A stretch of DNA of 59,894 nt from assembly GCF_000698555.1 (NCBI RefSeq), contig NZ_JFHE01000033.1:1-59894 (forward strand), given 5' to 3'. Each line of letters begins with the position of its first letter. The first letter of the stretch is position 1. Shown piece after piece: positions 28,456 to 36,359 of this stretch. The notes beneath the pieces are model-generated. The model was not told the origin of the DNA, did not search any database, and saw nothing but the letters and a program-made list of their open reading frames with translations. The position numbers were made by a program, and so were the translations under genes. The DNA is from Caballeronia grimmiae. GTDB taxonomy: Bacteria; Pseudomonadota; Gammaproteobacteria; Burkholderiales; Burkholderiaceae.

Positions 28456-29607
28456 ATGAAAGAGATCGTCCACATAACCGAGGCGTTCGGTGGCGGGGTG
28501 TTGTCTATGCTGACGCAACTGTCGAACCGCGCAGCGGCGGCAGGAGTCAGTGTCACGATCCTTCATTCGATCCGGCCGGAGAGTCCCGTCAACTTCTCGA
28601 AGCTCTTTCATCCCGCAGTCAGGCTTGTCCACGTGGACATGTGCCGTGATGTTCATCCGGTCAAGGACTGGACCGGTCTATGGGATCTCGTGCGCGCGCT
28701 TCGCCATTGCGATCCTTCCGTGGTGCATCTTCATTCGTCGAAGGCAGGCGTGCTCGGCCGTGCTGCCGCATGCATTGCAACGCCTGACGCGCGGATCTTC
28801 TATTCGCCTCATGGCCTGTCCTTCCTGCGCCGTGATGTATCGCCTGCAAAGCAACTGGCTTACTTGAACTTCGAACGCATTGCGGCGCGCATGGGCGGCG
28901 TCATCGTCGCATGCTCGGCGAGTGAGTTGCACGAGATCGAAAGCAAGGTCAATCCGCGCAGCGCGGTGCTGATAGAGAACGGTGTCAACGTATCGGAGAT
29001 ACCGCCGCGCATCGAGAAGGACGATGACCGCATCGTGATCGGCATGAGCGGACGCGCGTCGTATCAGAAAAATCACGAAGCATTCGCCAGCCTTGCAACT
29101 ACTTTGCAAACGCCGAACGTCGGCTTCTCGTGGATAGGCGGCAACCCCGATGAGTTGCCCGTCGAAGCGCGCAGCGCGGTTAAATGCAGCGGATGGGTCA
29201 CGCGCGATCGCGCGCTTGAACTGACTGCGCAACTCGATGTCTATGTGCAGACATCGCGCTGGGAAGGCATGCCGATCGCGCTCATCGAAGCACAGGTCGC
29301 CGGTATTCCCGCCGTCGTCACGGATGTCGTCGGCAATCGCGATGTCGTGAAGCATGGTGTGACCGGCTTCGTCGCGACGAGCATCGAAGAGATGGGGGCA
29401 TATATCGCCCGCCTGCGTGACGATCCCGCGCTACGTGCGCGCATGGGCGCTGCCGCGAGACACGCTGCGAGCGCGCGCTTCTCGATGGACACGATCTTTC
29501 GTCAATGGCTGTCGATCTACGAAACGGGATCCGGCAAGCCAGTGCGCGAACCACTCGGCGCAAACGAAGTCGCATCGTATGAAGCCCGGCCGGACTCACA
29601 GTTTTAA
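28456..29607 (+). CDS. Family 4 glycosyltransferase
   Basis: Retaining GT-B fold glycosyltransferase. Length 383 residues. The N-terminal Rossmann half starts with MKEIVHITEAFGGGVLSML, the Gly-rich loop usual in GT4 EpsD/EpsF-like enzymes, then VVHLHSSKAGVLGRAAA and FYSPHGLSF. The C-terminal half has RIVIGMSGRASYQKNH, YVQTSRWEGMPIALIEAQVAG (the EX7E nucleotide-sugar motif) and VVTDVVGNRDVVKHGVTGF. No membrane segment, so it is cytoplasmic or peripheral. It is followed by a second GT4 gene 10 bp downstream and a third beyond that, so the three probably form one transcript adding successive sugars. Donor unknown. Confidence 0.9.
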   Translation: MKEIVHITEAFGGGVLSMLTQLSNRAAAAGVSVTILHSIRPESPVNFSKLFHPAVRLVHVDMCRDVHPVKDWTGLWDLVRALRHCDPSVVHLHSSKAGVLGRAAACIATPDARIFYSPHGLSFLRRDVSPAKQLAYLNFERIAARMGGVIVACSASELHEIESKVNPRSAVLIENGVNVSEIPPRIEKDDDRIVIGMSGRASYQKNHEAFASLATTLQTPNVGFSWIGGNPDELPVEARSAVKCSGWVTRDRALELTAQLDVYVQTSRWEGMPIALIEAQVAGIPAVVTDVVGNRDVVKHGVTGFVATSIEEMGAYIARLRDDPALRARMGAAARHAASARFSMDTIFRQWLSIYETGSGKPVREPLGANEVASYEARPDSQF

Positions 29608-29617
29608 AGCGGAATAC

Positions 29618-30697
29618 ATGGACACTTCGATCGCAACCAGCAAGCTCGTTTATAACGGGCGATTCACGAGCCAGAAGACGACGGGCGTGCAGCGTGTCGC
29701 ACGCGAACTCGTCGCTGCGCTCGTGAAGCTGCCGGAGGGCGCGCACGTGATGCTCGCGGTGCCGCCGCAGTCCGGGCTCGTGCCGGTCGATGGCGTGCCC
29801 ACCGTCAAGCTCGGATTCGGCAAGGGCGTGCTGTGGGAGCAGTTCGTGCTGCCGCTCTTTGCAGGGCGATCGCGCATCGTGAATCTCAGCAACTCCGGCT
29901 CGATCTTTCGTCGAAACCAGATCATCTACATGCACGATGCTGCGGTGTTCGACACGCCCGCGCATTTCTCGTGGAAGTTTCGCATGTGGTATCGCGTGAT
30001 GTTCTGGATTCTCGCGCGCACGTCGAGCTGTGTGCTGACGAACTCGATGTTTTCGCGGGACCGGCTTGCGCATCATGTGGGTGTTGCGCCCGAGCGCATC
30101 GGCGTGGTGCCGCTCGCTGCGGATCACCTCGATCATGTCGTGGCCGATGATTCAGTCATCGCGGAATTAAATCTCACTCCCAATCGTTACGTCCTGGCAG
30201 TGAGCAGCATGAATCCGACCAAGAATTTCAAGCGGCTGGTCGAGGCTTTCATGCGTCTGAACGATCCGTCGATCGACCTCGTCATCGTCGGTATGAAGAA
30301 TGCGGCGATTTTCGGCAAGGCACAGGATTTGTCGAACGCACCCAACATCAAGGAAGCAGGCTATGTGAGCGACGAAAAACTCAAGGCGCTGTATCAGCAT
30401 GCAGCATGTTTTCTGTATCCGTCGATCTATGAAGGCTTCGGCATTCCCCCGCTGGAGGCAATGCGCAACGGATGCCCCACGCTCGTCGGACGCGCTGCGG
30501 CGCTGCCGGAAGCATGCGGTGACGCGTCGATCTATTGCGATCCTTATTCGGTCGACGACATGGCGACAAAGCTGCGAGAACTGCTCGATTCGCCTAAGCT
30601 AAGCGAAGACCTCAGGCGCCGTGGACTCGCGCACGCCGAGCGCTATCGTTGGACGGAAAGTGCGCGGCTGCTGATGCAATTCGTCAACAGGCAGTGA
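29618..30697 (+). CDS. Family 4 glycosyltransferase
   Basis: GT-B fold glycosyltransferase, 359 residues from the ATG at 29618. The same frame stays open back to 29417, but that stretch overlaps the previous gene and has no family sequence. N-terminal features: KLVYNGRFTSQKTTGVQRVARELVAAL, usual in WbdA/MtfB-like transferases, and IYMHDAAVFDTPAHFSWKF. C-terminal features: YVLAVSSMNPTKNFKRLVEAF, GYVSDEKLKALYQHAACFLYPS, and YEGFGIPPLEAMRNGCPTLVG with the EX7E motif. The ribosome binding site is weak (GCGGAA). It lies between two other GT4 genes with short spacers. Mannosyl- or rhamnosyl-type donors are common in relatives, but this is not decidable here. Confidence 0.9.
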   Translation: MDTSIATSKLVYNGRFTSQKTTGVQRVARELVAALVKLPEGAHVMLAVPPQSGLVPVDGVPTVKLGFGKGVLWEQFVLPLFAGRSRIVNLSNSGSIFRRNQIIYMHDAAVFDTPAHFSWKFRMWYRVMFWILARTSSCVLTNSMFSRDRLAHHVGVAPERIGVVPLAADHLDHVVADDSVIAELNLTPNRYVLAVSSMNPTKNFKRLVEAFMRLNDPSIDLVIVGMKNAAIFGKAQDLSNAPNIKEAGYVSDEKLKALYQHAACFLYPSIYEGFGIPPLEAMRNGCPTLVGRAAALPEACGDASIYCDPYSVDDMATKLRELLDSPKLSEDLRRRGLAHAERYRWTESARLLMQFVNRQ

Positions 30698-30734
30698 ATA
30701 CGCGCACGGCGCGCGCTGTTAGGGGAGAAAGCCG

Positions 30735-31928
30735 GTGAACGTTGGAATCTATTGTGACTCGGGCATCAACGGTGGGCATGAAGAGATGCTCAAGCGATTC
30801 ATGCTCGCGCTCATTACGAGCGGAAATGTACAAACGCTGCACATCCTCGTGCCGAAGAGCAATGCGGCGCTGCATCGCTATGTGAGCGAACTGGCGCGCC
30901 ACAATGCCAAGGTGCGCATGGTGAGCCTGTCTTACACCGCGGAATCGATACGCGGCGATCTGTTCGCGCTGTTCCGTGCGATTCGCTCGACGGCTGCGAC
31001 GCTGCGCACGCTGCAGCTCTCGAAGCTGCTGATCGCGCAGGGCACGATCGTATCGGGCATCGCCGGGCTCTTCGCCGCGCGTTATGCGCGTGTGCGTGCG
31101 TTGAGCTACTTGCCGCTCGTCGATGACGGCCCGGCCACCGAAAGCTCAACGGATAAGGTCAAGTGGCTCGCAAAGCGCGTAATGTATCGGATGCCTGATG
31201 AATTCGTGACCCTCAACGAGCATCTGCGCGGGAAGCTGCGCACGCTCGCGCCGCATGCGCGAACGATGATCCTTGAGAACTATGTCGATGACCGCTTCAG
31301 CCGCTCGATGCTGACCAAGTCAGCGGCGCGCGCATCGCTCGGCTTGCCCGATGATGGAACCACGGTCATCGCGCACATTGGCCGCATCAACTTCAAGCAG
31401 AAGCGCCAGGATTTTCTGCTCGAAGCGATCGAGCGTCACCCGGAAGCGTTCAAGCGGACCATCGTGCTGATCATCGGTGAAGGCGCCGATGCGGCGCGGC
31501 TCGCAGCGATGGTCGACGCCAGCCCGACGCTGACTGCGTGCGTGCGAATCGTCGGCCCGAAGAGCGACGTGCTGCCGTATATCGTCGCGAGCGATACGCT
31601 CGTGCTGCCGTCGGCTTTCGAAGGCGTGCCGCTCGTGATGATCGAAGCGGTGCTCGCGGAGCGTCCCATCGTGGTATCGCGCATTTGCGGTCTGGATTCG
31701 TATCTGCCCGATGCGCTGCTTTTCCCGGCCGGCGATCACGACGCTTTTGTCGAGCGCATCTTTGCCGCGCGCGACGTGCCGATGGCCGCGCTCACCAGCG
31801 ACTTCCGCCGCCGCTTCTCGCGCGAGGTATTCGAAGCACAGGCGCAGAACGTGATGATGCCGGCGACGCCATCGCGCGGCGCGTATGACCCGGCATCGCC
31901 GCAGCCTTCGGATTTGCTCGCGAAGTAA
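30735..31928 (+). CDS. Family 4 glycosyltransferase
   Basis: GT-B fold glycosyltransferase, 397 residues, GTG start at 30735 preceded by GGGGAGA at about 6 nt, a strong site. The N-terminal half is less typical (MNVGIYCDSGINGGHEEMLKR), with ALSYLPLVDDGPATES and DEFVTLNEHLRGKLR. The C-terminal half is clear GT4: TTVIAHIGRINFKQKRQDFLL, DVLPYIVASDTLVLPSAFEGVPLVMIEAVLAERPIVVS, containing the EX7E motif. The last 25 residues are Pro/Ala/Ser-rich and probably disordered. Last gene of the accessory cluster. A perfect 13-bp-stem hairpin lies immediately after the stop. Confidence 0.88.
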   Translation: MNVGIYCDSGINGGHEEMLKRFMLALITSGNVQTLHILVPKSNAALHRYVSELARHNAKVRMVSLSYTAESIRGDLFALFRAIRSTAATLRTLQLSKLLIAQGTIVSGIAGLFAARYARVRALSYLPLVDDGPATESSTDKVKWLAKRVMYRMPDEFVTLNEHLRGKLRTLAPHARTMILENYVDDRFSRSMLTKSAARASLGLPDDGTTVIAHIGRINFKQKRQDFLLEAIERHPEAFKRTIVLIIGEGADAARLAAMVDASPTLTACVRIVGPKSDVLPYIVASDTLVLPSAFEGVPLVMIEAVLAERPIVVSRICGLDSYLPDALLFPAGDHDAFVERIFAARDVPMAALTSDFRRRFSREVFEAQAQNVMMPATPSRGAYDPASPQPSDLLAK

Positions 31929-31935
31929 GCTGGGG

Positions 31936-31967
31936 GCGCCATGCGAGCGGTGGTGCTCGCATGGCGC
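31936..31967 (+). terminator. Strong perfect hairpin after last GT4 gene
   Basis: GCGCCATGCGAGC (31936-31948) and GCTCGCATGGCGC (31955-31967) form a perfect 13-bp stem with a 6-nt loop, 7 bp after the stop codon. No T-run follows, so it may be a processing or 3'-stabilising hairpin, a factor-dependent end, or a binding palindrome rather than a classical terminator. Confidence 0.5.
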
Positions 31968-32057
31968 ACTCCGGCGCACGCCCCATCTCTTCCCCCGCTC
32001 CGTTCTACAATGCTGGTTTCGACCATCGGCGCTATGCCGTGCAACCAGGGAGCAAAC

Positions 32058-32399
32058 ATGTCGACAGTCACCACCGATTCCGGTCTCAAGTATGAAGACG
32101 TCACCGTCGGCGAAGGCGCCGAAGCCGTCGCGGGCAAGACGGTCAGCGTGCATTACACCGGCTGGCTGACCGACGGCCAGAAGTTCGATTCGAGCAAGGA
32201 TCGCAACGAGCCCTTCGCCTTCGTCCTCGGCGGCGGCATGGTCATCAAGGGCTGGGATGAAGGCGTGCAGGGCATGAAGGTCGGCGGCGTGCGCCGTCTC
32301 ACCATTCCGGCGCAGCTCGGCTATGGCGCGCGCGGTGCAGGCGGCGTGATTCCGCCGAACGCGACGCTCGTGTTCGAAGTGGAACTGCTCGACGTCTGA
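32058..32399 (+). CDS. FKBP-type peptidyl-prolyl cis-trans isomerase
   Basis: Small cytoplasmic FK506-binding-protein-type prolyl isomerase that speeds protein folding. Length 113 residues, one FKBP domain and nothing else. Motifs: VSVHYTGWLTDGQKFDSS, PFAFVLGGGMVIKGWDEGVQGMKVG, and LGYGARGAGGVIPPNATLVFEVELLDV, which contain the usual active-site aromatic and Asp residues (Tyr in HYTG, Asp in KFDSS, Trp in KGWDEG, Tyr in GYG). The ATG at 32058 follows AGGGAG at a good distance; an open frame from 31941 is not needed. No signal peptide. The AraC gene starts 7 bp downstream and may be co-transcribed. Confidence 0.95.
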   Translation: MSTVTTDSGLKYEDVTVGEGAEAVAGKTVSVHYTGWLTDGQKFDSSKDRNEPFAFVLGGGMVIKGWDEGVQGMKVGGVRRLTIPAQLGYGARGAGGVIPPNATLVFEVELLDV

Positions 32400-32406
32400 G
32401 GTACAC

Positions 32407-33186
32407 GTGAGCGCGCCGCTCGCCCTCTCCACGCCCACGGTCTCGCTGCGCCGCTATGAACAGGTGCAGGCGTCGGACGAACACGACTTTCATCAGATCG
32501 TGCTCGGCTTCGACGGTGCGATGGGCATGGCAGTGGATGGCCGCGAGTCGCAGATCGACCGCCATCGCGCGTGGATCATCCCGGCCGGCGCGCGTCACGA
32601 ATACTGGGCCGAAGGGGTGAATCGCCAGCTCGTGCTGGACCTGCCGGCATCATCGGTGGCGGTGCCGGCGCGCTTCTTCGAACGCGCCCGCACTGTCGAT
32701 CTCGATGCCTGCATCACCGAACTCGTCGCGAACGTGGCTACCAGCGTGACCATCGACGATGCCGCGTTGCCGCGACGCTTTGCATGGCAAGCGGCCACGC
32801 GTCTGTGTGGCGCATTGATGGCCGATGCCGGCGCATCAACAAGCGATGAAATGCGCGCGCTCGACTTTGCCCGCATCGACCGATGGCTGCGCGCGCATCT
32901 CTCGGAGCCCCTGCGGGTGGCCGATCTCGCCGCTCATTGCGGCTTCGGCATGCGGCGCTTTCATCAACTGTTCAACGAAGCGTTCGGCGAGACGCCGCAT
33001 CGCTATCTGCTGCGCTTGCGGCTCGATACGGCGCTCACGCTGCTTGCCGATCCGCGCACCACGCTGACTGCGATCGCGCTCGATGTCGGCTTCGCCGATC
33101 AAAGCGCGTTCACGCATGCTTTCTCGAAACGCTTCGGCATCGCGCCGGGGCAATGGCGCAACAGCGGCCTCATGCGCGCACAGTAG
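32407..33186 (+). CDS. AraC family transcriptional regulator
   Basis: DNA-binding regulator, 259 residues, GTG start at 32407 with GAGGT just upstream. The N-terminal half is a cupin-like sensing domain (YEQVQASDEHDFHQIVLGFDG; AWIIPAGARHEYWAEG). The C-terminal ~100 residues are the double helix-turn-helix AraC domain: EPLRVADLAAHCGFGMRRFHQLFNEAFGETPHRYLLRLRLDTAL and then LTAIALDVGFADQSAFTHAFSKRFGIAPGQWR, the family signature. It starts 7 bp after the FKBP gene and is convergent with purF across a shared terminator. Its effector and targets are unknown; no divergent target gene is present. Confidence 0.92.
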   Translation: MSAPLALSTPTVSLRRYEQVQASDEHDFHQIVLGFDGAMGMAVDGRESQIDRHRAWIIPAGARHEYWAEGVNRQLVLDLPASSVAVPARFFERARTVDLDACITELVANVATSVTIDDAALPRRFAWQAATRLCGALMADAGASTSDEMRALDFARIDRWLRAHLSEPLRVADLAAHCGFGMRRFHQLFNEAFGETPHRYLLRLRLDTALTLLADPRTTLTAIALDVGFADQSAFTHAFSKRFGIAPGQWRNSGLMRAQ

Positions 33187-33190
33187 ACGC

Positions 33191-33230
33191 AAAAAAGCCC
33201 GCTCGTCTGAACGACGCAGCGGGCTTCTTC
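33191..33230 (-). terminator. Bidirectional terminator between araC-type gene and purF
   Basis: AGCCCGCT (33196-33203) and AGCGGGCT (33218-33225) pair over 8 bp. On the - strand the stem is followed by six T residues, so it ends the purF transcript well. On the + strand the tail is TCTTCC, weaker, and may serve the AraC gene. Confidence 0.85.
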
Positions 33231-33246
33231 CAAAGCCGCAAAGGGC

Positions 33247-34794
33247 CTATTCCACCGACAGTTGCAAGTGCAGTTGCGAGCGCGCCGGGCCGCCATCGAG
33301 CGCTTCGCCCGCGATGTCGCGATCCGTTTGCTCCTGCGGCGCAAGACGCGCGGTCTCGATGCGATCGAGATAGTCCGTCGTGACATCGCCGGTGATGTAA
33401 TTGCCGTCGAAGCACGATGCCTCGAACTCCTTCAGCGCCGGATTGATATCGCGCACCGCGCTCTTCAGGTCCTCGACGTCCTGATACACGAGATAGTCCG
33501 CGCCGATCATGCGCGCCACTTCGTCGTCGCTGCGGCCATGCGCGACGAGTTCGCCACGCGTCGGCATGTCGATGCCGTACACGTTCGGGAATTTCACCGG
33601 CGGCGCGGCGGACGCGAAAATGACCTTGTTCGCGCCGGCGTCGCGGGCCATCTGCACGATTTCATGCGAGGTCGTTCCGCGCACGATGGAATCGTCGACG
33701 ATCAGCACGTTCTTGCCCTTGAACTCGATGCCCATTGCGTTCAGCTTCTGGCGCACCGACTTCTTGCGCACCGCCTGGCCAGGCATGATGAACGTGCGGC
33801 CCACGTAGCGATTCTTGAAGAAGCCCTCGCGATATTCGACGCCGAGCTTCGCCGCCACCTGCATCGCGGCGGGGCGCGACGAATCGGGAATCGGCATGAC
33901 GACGTCGATCGGCACGTCGGGCAGCACGCGCTTGATCTTCTCGGCGAGATAGTCGCCCATGCGCAGACGGGCGTTGTAGACCGGCACGCCATCGAGACAC
34001 GAATCCGGACGCGCGAGATAAACCAGTTCGAAGATGCAGGGGTTCAGCACCGGCTTTTCGGCGCACTGGTGGCTGTGCAGATTGCCTTCGGCGTCGATGA
34101 AAATCGCTTCTCCCGGCTCGACATCGCGCACGAACTCGAAACCGATACCCTCGATCGCCACCGATTCCGACGCGACCATCCACTCGACGCCCGTCGACGT
34201 TTCGAGCTTGCCGAGCACGAGCGGGCGAATGCCGAACGGATCGCGGAACGCGACGAGACCGTAGCCCGCAATCAGCGAAACGATCGCATACGAGCCCTTT
34301 ACGCGGCGATGCACGCCCGCGACCGCCTTCCACAGCGCGGCGGCGTCGAGCTGCAGGCCCGAGCTTGCCAGTTGCAGTTCGTGCGCGAAGACGTTGAGCA
34401 GGACTTCGGTATCCGATGCGGTGTTGATGTGCCGGCGATCGATGCGGAACATCTCGTCCTTCAACTGCATCCAGTTCGTCAGATTGCCGTTGTGCGCGAG
34501 GATGATGCCGAACGGTGCGTTGACGTAGAACGGCTGGGCTTCTTCCTCGTTCGATGCTGAACCGGCCGTCGGATAGCGCACTTGCCCGATGCCGACCGTG
34601 CCCGGCAGGCTGCGCATGTTGCGCGTACGGAACACGTCGCGCACCATGCCGTTGGCCTTGTGCATGTGGAAGTTGTTGCCGTTGGCCGTGGCGATGCCCG
34701 CCGCGTCCTGACCGCGATGCTGCAACAGCAGCAAGGCGTCATAGATGACCTGATTGACAGGGCTTTGGGAAACTACACCTACGATGCCGCACAT
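33247..34794 (-). CDS. purF: Amidophosphoribosyltransferase
   Basis: First committed step of purine synthesis: PRPP plus glutamine gives 5-phosphoribosylamine. Length 515 residues (E. coli 505). The start is the ATG at 34794 giving MCGIVGVV; after Met removal Cys becomes the N-terminal nucleophile of the glutaminase domain, so the in-frame ATG at 34809 is rejected. Features: LLLQHRGQDAAGIAT, NGNLTN, RFGIRPL-like FRDPFGIRPLVLGK, and the PRPP loop VLIVDDSIVRGTTS of the phosphoribosyltransferase domain. No iron-sulfur cluster propeptide is present, as in the E. coli type. It is last in the cvpA-purF unit, as in many proteobacteria, and a terminator follows. Confidence 0.97.
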   Translation of the reverse strand: MCGIVGVVSQSPVNQVIYDALLLLQHRGQDAAGIATANGNNFHMHKANGMVRDVFRTRNMRSLPGTVGIGQVRYPTAGSASNEEEAQPFYVNAPFGIILAHNGNLTNWMQLKDEMFRIDRRHINTASDTEVLLNVFAHELQLASSGLQLDAAALWKAVAGVHRRVKGSYAIVSLIAGYGLVAFRDPFGIRPLVLGKLETSTGVEWMVASESVAIEGIGFEFVRDVEPGEAIFIDAEGNLHSHQCAEKPVLNPCIFELVYLARPDSCLDGVPVYNARLRMGDYLAEKIKRVLPDVPIDVVMPIPDSSRPAAMQVAAKLGVEYREGFFKNRYVGRTFIMPGQAVRKKSVRQKLNAMGIEFKGKNVLIVDDSIVRGTTSHEIVQMARDAGANKVIFASAAPPVKFPNVYGIDMPTRGELVAHGRSDDEVARMIGADYLVYQDVEDLKSAVRDINPALKEFEASCFDGNYITGDVTTDYLDRIETARLAPQEQTDRDIAGEALDGGPARSQLHLQLSVE

Positions 34795-34926
34795 GGCATG
34801 GTCCTTCAAAGAGTCGAAACGGGGTCGAAAGGCGTGCCGCCTGCGCGCGTTGCCCGGGCTCGTGCAAGCCGAACCAGAGGCGACGCAGTCTGGCGTCGCG
34901 CGTTCCTCGTGTAGCCAGCCGTTCGT

Positions 34927-35460
34927 CTATTGTGCGGCGTTTCGCGCCGGATCGCCCGGATCAGGGGCGACGTGCACATACGCGGCGAGCGTATCGGGAA
35001 GCAGCGGTTTCAGTTCGCGCACGCCCTGCTCGACCGTCGGCCTGAGCAGCGCATTGCGCCAAAAATCCTTCTGCGGCAATTCGGTCAAGCCGGCAAGGGC
35101 GACCAGGATCACCACTAGTATCGCGCCTCTGGCGAGGCCGAACAGCAAGCCCAGCGAGCGGTCTACGCCGCGCAGGCCGGTGACTTCGGTGATGCGCGTC
35201 AAAAGCGCCGACAGGACGCTCGACAGCAGCAGCACCGCGCCGACCACCAGCAGAAACGCGATGAGCCATTGCGTCAGCGCACCGCCCGGCCATGTGGACG
35301 GGATATACGGCACGACGACGCCGACGAAGCGGCCCGCAATCAGTATCGCGGCAATCCACCCCACGAGTCCGAAGGCTTCGGCAAGCAAGCCGCGCCACAT
35401 GCCGCGCAACGCCGACAAGCCGATCACCGCCATTACCGCGTAGTCGAAGCTCGTGAACAT
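34927..35460 (-). CDS. cvpA: CvpA family inner-membrane protein
   Basis: Inner-membrane protein first named for colicin V production and later tied to envelope stress resistance; its biochemical role is not settled. Length 177 residues (E. coli 162). Four hydrophobic segments are visible: FDYAVMAVIGLSALRGMWRG, ALFGLVGW-like EAFGLVGWIAAILIAG, LTQWLIAFLLVVGAVLLLSSVL and LLFGLARGAILVVILVALAGL. The sequence LRGVDRSLGLLFGLARG is characteristic. It lies upstream of purF by 132 bp and 6 bp after the SPOR-domain gene, the usual gene order. Confidence 0.92.
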   Translation of the reverse strand: MFTSFDYAVMAVIGLSALRGMWRGLLAEAFGLVGWIAAILIAGRFVGVVVPYIPSTWPGGALTQWLIAFLLVVGAVLLLSSVLSALLTRITEVTGLRGVDRSLGLLFGLARGAILVVILVALAGLTELPQKDFWRNALLRPTVEQGVRELKPLLPDTLAAYVHVAPDPGDPARNAAQ

Positions 35461-35466
35461 CGGCGC

Positions 35467-36312
35467 TTAGTTCGACGTCGAACGCTTGCCGCCGGCGAGT
35501 CCCGCCTGGCGCACCTTCACGAGCGCAGCCGACGCCGCCGCGCGATCCGGGAACGGTCCCGCCCGCAGCAACGCACGGGATGAGCCGTCCGTCTGCTGCC
35601 GATGCTCAACATATGCGGGCACACCCGCGGCTTTCAACTTGTGAACCCAGTTTTGCGCGGCGGTTTCGTCGTCAAATGTACCGATTTGCAGCACGAAGCG
35701 GCTGCCTGCGGGCGACGACGGCGTGTTCGCGGTGGCGGAAGTCGTGTTGCTGGTGTTATCGGTGTCTGCTGCCTGCTCGACAGCCTGCGGCTTGGCGGCC
35801 GGCTTCGCGGCAACGGCTGGCTTCGGTTCCGGCTTCGGTTCCGGCTTGGTTTCGGGCTTCGCTTCAGGCTTGGCTTGCGCAACCGGCGCGGACGCTTGCG
35901 GCTGCTGCGCTTGCGCTACAGCCGGCGCCGATGTCGGCGCAGGACCGTCATGCGCGACGCCCGCTTGCGTATCGGCGTCTTCCGCGTCGCGCGATTGCTT
36001 CGCGGCCGGCGCGGCGCGGCTAGGAATGTCGATGGAAATGTCGTCGGTAACGGGCTTCGGGCGCGAATCCAGCACCATCGGCAGAACGATGACCGCCGCC
36101 AGCACCAGCGCGATCGCGCCGACCAGCCTGCGGCGCGCGCGCTGCTTCTCGGGCAGGGTAGGGTCGAGCATCATCGCGTCGGCGTCCGTGCGCTCCGAGC
36201 GGCGCGTGCGGCGTTCCGTGCGCACGGTATGACGCGAGCCGCGCGGGGAATCGGGGTATGCGTCGCTCGCCGCGCGTGCGTCGTCTTTCTTGCCGAACGA
36301 GAAAAGTCCCAT
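35467..36312 (-). CDS. SPOR-domain membrane protein (DedD-like)
   Basis: Single-pass inner-membrane protein with a periplasmic SPOR domain that binds denuded septal peptidoglycan, so it probably works at the division site. Length 281 residues. Basic cytoplasmic N-terminus (1-61), membrane helix about 62-80 (LVGAIALVLAAVIVLPMVL), then a long low-complexity linker with a run of KPE repeats and Ala/Gln-rich segments (about 110-195). The C-terminal SPOR domain starts near RFVLQIGTFDDETAAQNWVHKLKAAG and ends SRALLRAGPFPDRAAASAALVKV. It sits between folC and cvpA, the same position as dedD in E. coli. The linker repeats are GC-rich and may vary in length between strains. Confidence 0.9.
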   Translation of the reverse strand: MGLFSFGKKDDARAASDAYPDSPRGSRHTVRTERRTRRSERTDADAMMLDPTLPEKQRARRRLVGAIALVLAAVIVLPMVLDSRPKPVTDDISIDIPSRAAPAAKQSRDAEDADTQAGVAHDGPAPTSAPAVAQAQQPQASAPVAQAKPEAKPETKPEPKPEPKPAVAAKPAAKPQAVEQAADTDNTSNTTSATANTPSSPAGSRFVLQIGTFDDETAAQNWVHKLKAAGVPAYVEHRQQTDGSSRALLRAGPFPDRAAASAALVKVRQAGLAGGKRSTSN

Positions 36313-36359
36313 GTATGGCTTGGTGCGAGATGCTTGGACGCCCGGCCTGGCCGACCGTC

